NCBI GenBank assembly: GCA_019454625.1
Contig: JACFNY010000102.1
Coordinates: 1-7,185, forward strand
Length of the DNA stretch: 7,185 bases
Direction of reading: 5' to 3'
Source: Sphingomonadaceae bacterium
GTDB taxonomy: Bacteria; Pseudomonadota; Alphaproteobacteria; Sphingomonadales; Sphingomonadaceae
Shown one piece after another: positions 1-6,611 of the stretch. The notes beneath the pieces were generated by a model. That model did no database searches. It was not told the origin of the DNA and saw only the letters and a program-made list of their open reading frames with translations. Within the stretch, counting starts at the first letter, position 1. Each line of letters opens with the position of its first letter. The position numbers and the translations under genes were made by a program.

Positions 1-487
1 GAAGCAGTACGTCACAGTGATCGCGGGGTCGCGCTTTCAGGGCGCGGCGGGCCTCGAGCGCGAGTGGAACTATCACACGCAGCAATGGCGCGTGCTGACG
101 TTCGCGCTGGGCGGCACCGCGAAGCTGCCGCCCGCCGAACCGGTGGACATCCCGATCGCCGATGATCCCGCATTCAAGGTGCTTCCGGCGCGCGCGTCGC
201 TCGGTGAGACGGTGTACGGCCAGCGCTGCTCGATCTGCCACGGTCCGACGGCGCTTTCCGGCGGCGCGGCGCCTGACCTGCTGCGCTCGGCCATGCCCCT
301 GGATTTCGACGCCATGAAGACGGTATTGCGCGAGGGCGTGCTCCTCGAGCGCGGGATGCCGCGCTTCGAGGAACTGTCCGACGACGAGATCGCCGGGCTC
401 CAGCACTTTATCCGTAAACGCGCGCGCGAGGTGCAGGCCGCCGATCCGCGCGCTTCGGTCAGCAGAGGTCACAATGAAGGTCAATGA
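1..487 (+). CDS. PQQ-dependent quinohemoprotein alcohol/aldehyde dehydrogenase, C-terminal part (5' end outside window)
   Basis: This is the last 161 or so residues of a periplasmic quinoprotein; the first whole codon is at 2. The start RVLTFALGG (nt ~89-115) is the typical end of the PQQ beta-propeller in quinohemoprotein dehydrogenases. After a proline-rich linker comes a cytochrome c domain of about 85 residues, with the covalent haem c motif CSICH at nt 227-241 and a likely distal ligand Met (codon 356-358) in GMPRF, followed by the final helix DDEIAGLQHFIRK. Such enzymes oxidise alcohols or aldehydes in the periplasm and pass electrons from PQQ through haem c to the respiratory chain. 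The GTG at 17 is internal: the frame is open to the window edge and the family is several hundred residues longer. The stop (485-487) lies inside the next gene, so the two are probably co-transcribed. The substrate cannot be told because the propeller is missing. A stand-alone cytochrome is unlikely given the propeller tail. Confidence 0.87.
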   Translation, partial: KQYVTVIAGSRFQGAAGLEREWNYHTQQWRVLTFALGGTAKLPPAEPVDIPIADDPAFKVLPARASLGETVYGQRCSICHGPTALSGGAAPDLLRSAMPLDFDAMKTVLREGVLLERGMPRFEELSDDEIAGLQHFIRKRAREVQAADPRASVSRGHNEGQ

Positions 488-2549
488 CGTCACCACCTAC
501 GAAGAGGACGGCCGGGTTGCGGTCGTCACCGTCGATTCGCCGCCGGTAAACGCGCTGTCGAACGCCGTGCGGCAGGGAATTGCCGCTGCGGTCGAGAAGG
601 CGATGGCGGACGATGCGGTGGTCGCGGTCGTGCTGATCTGCGAGGGGCGGACCTTCTTCGCGGGCGCGGACATCACCGAGTTCGGCAAGCCGCAGGTGGA
701 GCCGTCGCTTCGGAACCTCCAGAAGATCGTCGAGAACGCCACGAAGCCGATCGTGGCCGCGATCCACGGCACGGCGCTCGGCGGCGGCCTCGAACTCGCG
801 CTCGTCGCGCATTACCGTGTCGCGGTTCCCTCGGCGAAGTGCGGCCTCCCGGAAGTGAAGCTCGGCCTGCTGCCGGGCGCGGGCGGCACGCAGCGCCTGC
901 CGCGCGTGGTGGGCGTGCAGAAGGCGCTCGAAATGGTGACGAGCGGCAACCCGATCTCCGCGAAGGAGGCGCTTTCGATGGGCCTTCTCGACGCGCTGGC
1001 GGAAGAGGGCGGGCTGCGCGCCGCTGCGGTCGCTTTCGCGAACAAGGTTCTGGGCGAGGGCCTACCGCTGCTGAAGGTGCGCGACCGCACCGAAAAGCTG
1101 GAGGAGGCGCGCGCCAATCCCGGCATCTTCGACGAATTCCGCAAGGCGAACGCGCGCCAGTTCCGCGGCTTCCTCGCGCCCGAATACAATATCCGCTGCA
1201 TCGAGACGGCGGTGAGCGACCTGCCGTTCGAGGATGCGCTGGTCCGCGAGCGCGCGCTGTTCGACGAGCTGATGAAGGACAGCCAGTCGGCGGCGCAGCG
1301 GCACGTGTTCTTCGCCGAGCGCCAGGCGGCGAAGGTGGACGACATTCCCGCCGACACGCCGACGCTGCCGATCGCGAAAGTCGGCGTGATCGGCGCGGGC
1401 ACGATGGGCGGCGGCATCGCCATGAACTTCCTGAACGTCGGCATCCCCGTCACCATCGTGGAGACGGCGCAGGCGGGGCTGGACCGGGGCCTCGGCATCA
1501 TTCGCGGCAATTACGAGACGACCGCGAAGAAGGGCCGCCTGAAACCCGAAGACGTCGAAAAGCGCATGGGGCTGCTCACCGGATCGCTCGATCTCGCCGA
1601 CCTTGCCGATTGCGACCTCGTGATCGAGGCGGTGTTCGAGCAGATCGACGTGAAGACGGACGTGTTCGCACGGCTGGATGCCGTCGTGAAGCCGGGCGCG
1701 ATCCTCGCCACGAACACGAGTTATCTTGACGTGGACCGGATCGCGGCAGCGACGAAGCGTCCGGAAAGCGTGCTCGGGCTGCATTTCTTCTCGCCAGCCA
1801 ACGTCATGAAGCTGCTGGAGATCGTCCGTACCAAGGACACGGCGCCGGAGGTGGTGGCGACGGCGGTGAAGCTGTCGAAGACGATCGGCAAGATCGGCGT
1901 CACCGTCGGCAACGGCTTCGGTTTCGTCGGCAACCGTATCCTTGCCGCGCGCAACACGCAGGCGGACAAGTTGATCCTTGAAGGCGCGACGCCGCAGGAC
2001 GTCGACCGCGTCCTCTACGATTTCGGCTTCCCGATGGGACACTTCCAGATGCGCGACCTCGTCGGGCTCGACGTGGGCTGGGACCGCAATAAAACGAATT
2101 CCTCGACCGTGCGCGAGATCCTGAACGAGATGGGGCGGCACGGCCAGAAGTCGAAGGCCGGCTACTACGACTACGACGAGAACCGCAAGCAGACGCCCTC
2201 GCCGGTGGCGGCGAAGGTGATCGAGGACTTCGCGGCGCGTCAGGGCATCCGGCGCCGCGCGGTGAGCGACGACGAGATCCGCGACCGCATCCTCTACGCG
2301 ATGGTGAACGAAGGCGCGCGAATCCTCGACGAAGGCATCGCCGCGCGGTCCTCCGACGTCGATATCGTCTGGATCACCGGCTACGGCTGGCCGCGCTACC
2401 GCGGCGGCCCGATGTTCTGGGCCGATCTCGAAGGCCCGGCCAAGGTGCTGGAAACGCTGAGCGCGCTGCGCGCCGCGCACGACGATTTCACGCCGTCGCC
2501 GCTCATCGAACGGCTCGCGGCGGAGGGCAAGGCGTTCAAGGACGCGTGA
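474..2549 (+). CDS. Fused enoyl-CoA hydratase / 3-hydroxyacyl-CoA dehydrogenase (FadB/FadJ or peroxisomal bifunctional type)
   Basis: A 691-aa cytosolic beta-oxidation enzyme that would hydrate trans-2-enoyl-CoA and oxidise the resulting 3-hydroxyacyl-CoA with NAD+. Residues 1-190 are a crotonase domain: the oxyanion-hole region FFAGADITEF is at 61-70, and both catalytic glutamates are present, Glu107 in GGGLE and Glu127 in LPEVKLG (spacing 20, as in rat hydratase 144/164). A helical linker (about 190-295) leads to a Rossmann domain with GAGTMG at 307-312. The dehydrogenase residues all align by spacing with the human enzyme: Ser416, His437 (HFFSP), Glu449 and Asn487. Two C-terminal 3HCDH domains follow (about 478-570 and 598-690), the second with WPRYRGGPMFWAD. 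Length is slightly under the usual 700-730. The ATG at 474 has a purine-rich AGAGGT at 464-469 but only a 4-nt spacer. It overlaps the dehydrogenase gene by 14 nt, which suggests coupled translation. Both activities look intact; chain-length or branched preference cannot be read. Confidence 0.95.
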   Translation: MKVNDVTTYEEDGRVAVVTVDSPPVNALSNAVRQGIAAAVEKAMADDAVVAVVLICEGRTFFAGADITEFGKPQVEPSLRNLQKIVENATKPIVAAIHGTALGGGLELALVAHYRVAVPSAKCGLPEVKLGLLPGAGGTQRLPRVVGVQKALEMVTSGNPISAKEALSMGLLDALAEEGGLRAAAVAFANKVLGEGLPLLKVRDRTEKLEEARANPGIFDEFRKANARQFRGFLAPEYNIRCIETAVSDLPFEDALVRERALFDELMKDSQSAAQRHVFFAERQAAKVDDIPADTPTLPIAKVGVIGAGTMGGGIAMNFLNVGIPVTIVETAQAGLDRGLGIIRGNYETTAKKGRLKPEDVEKRMGLLTGSLDLADLADCDLVIEAVFEQIDVKTDVFARLDAVVKPGAILATNTSYLDVDRIAAATKRPESVLGLHFFSPANVMKLLEIVRTKDTAPEVVATAVKLSKTIGKIGVTVGNGFGFVGNRILAARNTQADKLILEGATPQDVDRVLYDFGFPMGHFQMRDLVGLDVGWDRNKTNSSTVREILNEMGRHGQKSKAGYYDYDENRKQTPSPVAAKVIEDFAARQGIRRRAVSDDEIRDRILYAMVNEGARILDEGIAARSSDVDIVWITGYGWPRYRGGPMFWADLEGPAKVLETLSALRAAHDDFTPSPLIERLAAEGKAFKDA

Positions 2550-2561
2550 CGCGTGTCTTTT
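2542..2561 (+). terminator. Weak hairpin plus T-run at the end of the hydratase/dehydrogenase gene
   Basis: A perfect 5-bp stem ACGCG (2542-2546) / CGCGT (2550-2554) encloses a 3-nt loop that is exactly the TGA stop codon, and is followed by GTCTTTT (2555-2561). This resembles a minimal intrinsic terminator. The stem is short, the loop tight and the T-run only four, so it could also be chance in GC-rich sequence or cause only partial attenuation before the thiolase-like gene. Confidence 0.22.
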
Positions 2562-2592
2562 GCACTGGATCGGCGCGCCGGAAAAATATATA
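2560..2592 (+). promoter_or_regulatory. Possible promoter for the thiolase-like/DUF35/CoA-transferase genes
   Basis: The 74-nt gap contains the patch GAAAAATATATA (2581-2592), strikingly AT-rich against its surroundings, with TATATA at 2587-2592 as a -10-like element 32 nt before the ATG at 2624. A TTGCAC at 2560-2565 is the nearest -35-like hexamer, but its 21-nt spacing is too long for a standard sigma-70 promoter. The gap is the only upstream point where transcription of the three following close-packed genes could start independently. The AT-richness is seen; promoter function is inferred. Confidence 0.3.
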
Positions 2593-2623
2593 CCTCGGTG
2601 CAGAATTTGGGTGAGGGTCCGAT

Positions 2624-3772
2624 ATGACAAGCGCCACCGCCGCGATCGCGGGCATAGGGGAAACGGCATTCGTGCGGGCGACACCGCGCACGACGCTGGA
2701 CATGACCGTTGAAGCGGCGCGCAAGGCCGTTGCGGACGCGGGGCTCGGCATCGCCGACATCGACGGCTTCGTATCGTGCGGAAGCGCCGATCACGTCGAC
2801 GAACTGGTTTTCGCGCTCGGCGTCGCCGATCGGGGCTTCAGCGCCGCCACGTCCGTTGTCGCAGGCACAGCGACGGTGGGCAGCGGGCTTCAGCTCGCAC
2901 AGCTCGCGGTGCAGGCGGGCCTCGCGAAGCATGTGCTCGTCTATTATGCGATCAAGTGCTCGAAGCCCGGCGGGCCGCGCACCACGCACCTCGCCGAGCC
3001 GCTCAAGGTCGATCTCGAAATGCCGGTCGGCTATTTCGGCCAGCCTGCCTATTTCGCTGTGCTCGCCAACCGCTACGCGCACGAATTCGGGCTTTCCGAG
3101 GAAGAGCTGGCCTCGGTGGCGCTCACCTACCGCAAATGGGCGGTGCTGAACCCGGACGCGCAGAAGCGCGAGCCGATGGACATGGAGGGCTACCGCAAGA
3201 GCCCAATGGTGGCGCGGCCGATGCGCGTCGCCGACTGCTGCCTGATGACGGACGGGGCGGGCGCCTATCTGGTGACGACGCTGGAGCGCGCACGCGATCT
3301 CGCCAAGCCCCCGGCGGTGGTCGCGGGCATCGGCATCGCGTCGAACCCGGAGCCGATGTCGACCGTGCTGACGCAGCGCCGCGACCTGCTCGACCTGCCG
3401 GGGCGGCGGTCTGCCGACGCGGCCTATGCGGCGGCGAGCATCACGGCGGCGGATATCGACGTCGCGCAGGTGTATGACTGCTTCAGCATCTCCGCGATCC
3501 TGCAAACCGAAATGCTCGGCTTCTGCGAAAAGGGCGAGGGCGGGCGCTTCTATCATGCGGGCCATGCGGCGCCGGGGGGCAAGATGCCGATCAACACCAG
3601 CGGCGGCCACATGTCGGGCGGCTATGTGCCGGGCATCAACCTCCTCATCGAAGGCGTGCGGCAGCTTCGCGGCGAGCGCGGCGAAGCGCAGGTCGAGGGC
3701 GCGGCCGTCTGTGCGGTCGCCGGGCTCGGCGGCAACACGCACGCGACCACCATACTCACCCGGGATCAGTGA
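2624..3772 (+). CDS. SCP2/Ltp-type thiolase-like protein lacking thiolase catalytic residues; probable acyl-CoA retro-aldolase subunit
   Basis: A 382-aa thiolase-fold protein that pipelines would probably label acetyl-CoA acetyltransferase or lipid-transfer protein. N-half thiolase features are residues 5-50 (AIAGIGETAF, then ADIDGFV) and the helix GSGLQLAQLAVQAGLA at 86-101. The C-half has the YDCFS block at 284-288, NTSGGHMSGGY at 324-334 and AGLGGNTH near 366-373. There is no Cys between residues 53 and 111, so the nucleophile is absent; Thr82 or Val85 sits at its place depending on alignment. The HDCF histidine of SCP2 thiolases is Tyr284 and the GHP histidine is Tyr334. Tyr at these sites is what I recall for the steroid side-chain aldolase Ltp2, which cleaves a beta-hydroxyacyl-CoA together with a DUF35 protein. 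The start ATG has GAGGG at 2613-2617 with a 6-nt spacer. The next gene encodes a DUF35 partner. The fold is near certain; aldolase over thiolase is inference from the residues, and the substrate is unknown. Confidence 0.9.
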   Translation: MTSATAAIAGIGETAFVRATPRTTLDMTVEAARKAVADAGLGIADIDGFVSCGSADHVDELVFALGVADRGFSAATSVVAGTATVGSGLQLAQLAVQAGLAKHVLVYYAIKCSKPGGPRTTHLAEPLKVDLEMPVGYFGQPAYFAVLANRYAHEFGLSEEELASVALTYRKWAVLNPDAQKREPMDMEGYRKSPMVARPMRVADCCLMTDGAGAYLVTTLERARDLAKPPAVVAGIGIASNPEPMSTVLTQRRDLLDLPGRRSADAAYAAASITAADIDVAQVYDCFSISAILQTEMLGFCEKGEGGRFYHAGHAAPGGKMPINTSGGHMSGGYVPGINLLIEGVRQLRGERGEAQVEGAAVCAVAGLGGNTHATTILTRDQ

Positions 3773-3774
3773 CC

Positions 3775-4182
3775 ATGGGCGTTCCGAACTTTCCGCCGCG
3801 TTTCGATACCGATCTCTGCAAGCCCTTCTACGAGGGACTCGCGGCGGGTGAACTCAGGATCACGGCCTGCCCGGAATGCGGGACCTTCTACTGGTATCCG
3901 CCCGAGGTGCTGCCTTGCCATCCGGAAAGCCATGCCGTCTGGAAGCCGCTTTCGGGCGAGGGCACGGTCTATTCGTTCACGAAGGTCGAGCGCAGCCTGC
4001 TGCCCGGCGCCGATCCGGCGAGCGTTCCGCACACCATCCTGCTCGTCGAGCCGGTGGAGGCGCCGGAGGCGCGGATCATTTCGCTGCTGGTCGGCGATGC
4101 CGAGCCCGCGTGCGGGATGCGCGTGAAACTGTCGCCCGTGGCGGCTGGTGAACATGTGCTGCCGGGCTTCGCGCCGGCCTGA
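3775..4182 (+). CDS. Zn-ribbon/OB-fold (DUF35) partner of the thiolase-like protein
   Basis: A 135-aa protein with an N-terminal helix-rich stretch (FDTDLCKPFYEGLAAGEL, 10-27), a rubredoxin-like zinc ribbon and a C-terminal OB-fold (about 60-128, beginning LSGEGTVYSFTKVER). DUF35 proteins form complexes with thiolase-fold enzymes and help position the CoA substrate, as in ChsH2-Ltp2 and BbsA-BbsB. The first zinc pair is intact (Cys32, Cys35 in CPECG). The second pair is not canonical: Cys48 is followed by Glu51 where a Cys is expected, with His49 and His53 close by. I chose the ATG at 3775, two bases after the preceding stop, because GGGAT at 3762-3766 then sits 8 nt away. A GTG at 3769 overlapping the stop would add only two residues and is too close to that site. 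Spacing implies translational coupling with the thiolase-like gene, fitting a stoichiometric complex. Confidence 0.9.
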   Translation: MGVPNFPPRFDTDLCKPFYEGLAAGELRITACPECGTFYWYPPEVLPCHPESHAVWKPLSGEGTVYSFTKVERSLLPGADPASVPHTILLVEPVEAPEARIISLLVGDAEPACGMRVKLSPVAAGEHVLPGFAPA

Positions 4183-4191
4183 AGAAGACTC

Positions 4192-4196
4192 GGGAG
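4192..4196 (+). promoter_or_regulatory. Ribosome binding site fixing the CoA-transferase start
   Basis: GGGAG lies 8 nt before the ATG at 4205, and the protein from there begins SGPLVGLRIVD, the usual opening of a CaiB/BaiF protein. The same frame is open further upstream to an ATG at 4148, but that start would overlap the DUF35 gene by 35 nt and add 19 residues unlike the family. Confidence 0.75.
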
Positions 4197-4204
4197 AGAA
4201 AAGA

Positions 4205-6562
4205 ATGTCCGGACCGCTCGTTGGATTGAGGATTGTCGACGCCTCGCGCGTGATGGCGGGGTCGATCGCCGGCGTCCTGCTGGCCGACCACGGCGCGGAG
4301 GTGATCCGCATCGAGCCCAAGGGCGGCCTCGCCTTCTCGCACCTGCCGCTGCGCAAGGGCTGGGAGCGCGGCAAGACGAGCGTGGAACTCGACATCGCAG
4401 CCGACAAGGACACGCTGCTCGGCCTGCTGGCGACCGCGGACGTGTTCATCCATTCGCTGGAAGACGCCGAGGCGGAAAGGCTCGGCCTCGATGCCGAGAC
4501 GCTCGGCGCGCAGTTCCCGGCGCTCATCGTCTGCGCGCTCACCGCCTATGGCGCGGACACGCCGTTCGCGGACCGTCCCTACGGCGAGTCGCTCGCCGCC
4601 GCGCGGCTCGGCGCGATGGTGGAGAAGGGCAATCCGCACCGGCCGGACACGCCCTTCTACCTCGGCCATCCGGGTCTGCACTACGGGCAGGCGTTCCTTG
4701 CCGCGATCGACATCCTCTCTGCACTGCGCGCGCGGCACGAAACCGGGCTGGGGCAGGGCGTCGAGGCGTCGCTGCTCGACAGCTTCCTCGCACAGTCCTC
4801 GATGAACTGGTGGTATCATCCGGAAGGCAAGTCCTACATCGCGCGCGGCGGCAAGGCTTCCACGAAGGGCACGCCGTTCGGCTACACGCGCCTCATCACC
4901 GGCCTGTTCCAGTGCGGCGACGGCGAGTTCCTGCAAGTCCACAGCGGCGGCCCCGGCGCGTTCAAGGTGCTGACCGACCTGCTCGGCTTCGGCGACCGCG
5001 TGAAGGCCGTGAACGGCCCGGAAATGGCGATCCCGCTCGACGAGGAGGAATACAGGGCGGTGCGCGTCGACATCTACGACGCGTTCAGGCAGAAGCCGCG
5101 TGCCGAATGGCTGGAACTGTTCTACGCGAACGACATCGCGACGCTGCCGGTGCTGCGCCCGGCCGAGGCGCTGCTCGATCCGCAGGTGGAGCACATGGGC
5201 CAGCGCATCGAGATCGCCGATCCCGATCTCGGCACCGTGCATCAGGCGGGCCCGGCGATCCGTTATCGCAGCGCAGGCGCCGCAAGCATCGCCGCCGCGC
5301 CCAAGGTTGGCGCGGACAACAACAGGCTCTCCGCGCTGCTCGCCGCGCCGAAACGCACGCTCGCGCCCACCGGCAAGCGGCTTTCGCACGCGCTCGAAGG
5401 CGTCAGGGTGCTGGACTTCAGCTCGTTCTTCGCCTGCGGCTACGCGGGCAAGCTGATGGCGGACATGGGCGCGGACGTCATCAAGGTGGAAACCCCGACG
5501 GGCGACCAGATGCGGCCGCTGCCCGACCCGTTCGAGGCGTGCCAGCGCGGCAAGCGCGGCATCGCGCTCAACATCAAGTCGGCGGAAGGGCTGGAAATCG
5601 TCCGCAAGCTCGTGGAGACGGCCGACGTCGTCATGCACAACTGGCGGCCCGGCAAGGCCGAGAAGGCGGGCATCGGCTACGACGACCTCGTGAAGATCAA
5701 GCCGGACCTCATTTATGCCTACTTGCCCGGATACGGCTCTTCGGGTCCGAAATCGAAGCTGAAGAGCTTCGCGCCGCTCATCTCCGGTTTCTGCGGCCTG
5801 CTCTACGAAGGCGGCGGCGAGGGCAACGACCCGGTGCCGAGCGTGTTCGGGAACGAGGACTACAACAACGGCTTCCTCGGCGCGGTCGGCGTGCTGATGG
5901 CGCTGGAGCGCCGCTACCGGACCGGCAAGGGCGATCAGCTCGAATGTCCGCAGGTCCATTCCAGCCTGTTCACGACCTCCGAGCATTTCCTCGACAGCAA
6001 ACGCGACATCGTCTGGGGCCTGCGGCTCGACCAGCAGCAGATGGGTTTCAGCGCGCTCGACCGGCTGTTCCGGACGAAGGACGGCTGGCTGGCGATCGCC
6101 TGCGAGGACAATGAGCGCTTCGCGGCGCTCGCGGGCGCCGTCGGCAAGCCGGGGCTCCTGGGCGATGCGCGCTTCGCGAGCCCGCAGGCGCGCACCGAAA
6201 ACCGCAAGGCGCTGGAAGCCGAGCTGGAGCCGGTCTTCGCCGGGCTGACGAGCGCGGAGGCGTTCGCCAAGCTGGACGCGGCGGGCGCGCCCTGCGAGAT
6301 CGCGGTCGAGGACCCGTGGCTGCCGGGCTTCTTCCACGAAGGCTGGGCGGAGACGAGCGGGCGCGTGTTCGATCAGGCGGATTCGATTCACGGACCGATC
6401 CGCGAGATCGGCCTCGTCACGCACCTCAAGGGCACGCCGGGGCTGAAACGACCGACCGCGCCGCGGCTCGGCGAGCACAGCCGGTCGCTGCTGGCGGAAC
6501 TCGGCTATGCGTCCGACGCCATTGAAAAGCTGGTCGGTGAGAGGGTCGTGATCGCTGCCTGA
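4205..6562 (+). CDS. Tandem-fused CaiB/BaiF family III CoA-transferase (two modules, one apparent active site)
   Basis: A 785-aa cytosolic protein made of two family III CoA-transferase/racemase modules; family members are usually about 380-450 aa and work as interlocked dimers. The duplication is plain: GLRIVDASRVMAGSIAGVLL at 7-26 matches GVRVLDFSSFFACGYAGKLM at 399-418, and HGAEVIRIEP (29-38) matches MGADVIKVET (421-430). The module boundary is near residue 385-395. In the segment that carries the acyl-anhydride-forming Asp (Asp169 of formyl-CoA transferase), module 1 has GLGQGVEASLLD with Asp192; module 2 has GKGDQLECPQVH, with His585 at the same place. Module 1 probably bears the active site and module 2 may be structural or bind CoA. 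The role is probably activation of a carboxylic acid by CoA transfer, or alpha-methylacyl-CoA racemisation; the two cannot be told apart here. It follows the DUF35 gene by 22 nt and so is probably in the same transcript. The family call is secure; the exact reaction is not. Confidence 0.93.
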   Translation: MSGPLVGLRIVDASRVMAGSIAGVLLADHGAEVIRIEPKGGLAFSHLPLRKGWERGKTSVELDIAADKDTLLGLLATADVFIHSLEDAEAERLGLDAETLGAQFPALIVCALTAYGADTPFADRPYGESLAAARLGAMVEKGNPHRPDTPFYLGHPGLHYGQAFLAAIDILSALRARHETGLGQGVEASLLDSFLAQSSMNWWYHPEGKSYIARGGKASTKGTPFGYTRLITGLFQCGDGEFLQVHSGGPGAFKVLTDLLGFGDRVKAVNGPEMAIPLDEEEYRAVRVDIYDAFRQKPRAEWLELFYANDIATLPVLRPAEALLDPQVEHMGQRIEIADPDLGTVHQAGPAIRYRSAGAASIAAAPKVGADNNRLSALLAAPKRTLAPTGKRLSHALEGVRVLDFSSFFACGYAGKLMADMGADVIKVETPTGDQMRPLPDPFEACQRGKRGIALNIKSAEGLEIVRKLVETADVVMHNWRPGKAEKAGIGYDDLVKIKPDLIYAYLPGYGSSGPKSKLKSFAPLISGFCGLLYEGGGEGNDPVPSVFGNEDYNNGFLGAVGVLMALERRYRTGKGDQLECPQVHSSLFTTSEHFLDSKRDIVWGLRLDQQQMGFSALDRLFRTKDGWLAIACEDNERFAALAGAVGKPGLLGDARFASPQARTENRKALEAELEPVFAGLTSAEAFAKLDAAGAPCEIAVEDPWLPGFFHEGWAETSGRVFDQADSIHGPIREIGLVTHLKGTPGLKRPTAPRLGEHSRSLLAELGYASDAIEKLVGERVVIAA

Positions 6563-6574
6563 GCCGCCGTGCGG

Positions 6575-6604
6575 TTGACGCAAGCGGCAAGAGCGGTCAT
6601 GAAT
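6575..6604 (+). promoter_or_regulatory. Possible promoter for the TetR-family gene
   Basis: TTGACG at 6575-6580 matches five of six bases of the sigma-70 -35 hexamer. At 17-18 nt spacing come only weak -10 candidates (CATGAA at 6598-6603 or ATGAAT at 6599-6604, three of six). It lies just after the CoA-transferase stop and just before the palindrome at 6612-6634, a plausible arrangement for a self-regulated TetR gene. The -35 match is seen; use as a promoter is inferred. Confidence 0.35.
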
Positions 6605-6611
6605 TTTCGTC

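Noticed and set aside
2571..2580. 10-bp perfect palindrome CGGCGCGCCG in the gap before the thiolase-like gene, as an operator
   Set aside because: All G/C and short; such palindromes are common by chance in this composition and it shares no arm with the TetR palindrome.
1062..2684. 540-codon minus-strand open frame opposite the hydratase/dehydrogenase
   Set aside because: Arg/His-rich product without any family features, opposite a gene with complete catalytic motifs; typical GC-driven shadow.
2396..3742. 448-codon minus-strand open frame opposite the thiolase-like gene
   Set aside because: Same shadow pattern; the product is Arg/His/Ala-rich with no recognisable domain.
4148..4204. Upstream ATG that would extend the CoA-transferase by 19 residues
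   Set aside because: The extension does not look like the family, overlaps the DUF35 gene, and a good GGGAG sits 8 nt before the ATG at 4205.
4076..6583. 835-codon open frame on the minus strand across the CoA-transferase gene
   Set aside because: Antisense shadow of a high-GC gene: low-complexity Arg/Ala/Val-rich product, no recognisable domain, and the plus strand carries a clear two-module CoA-transferase.
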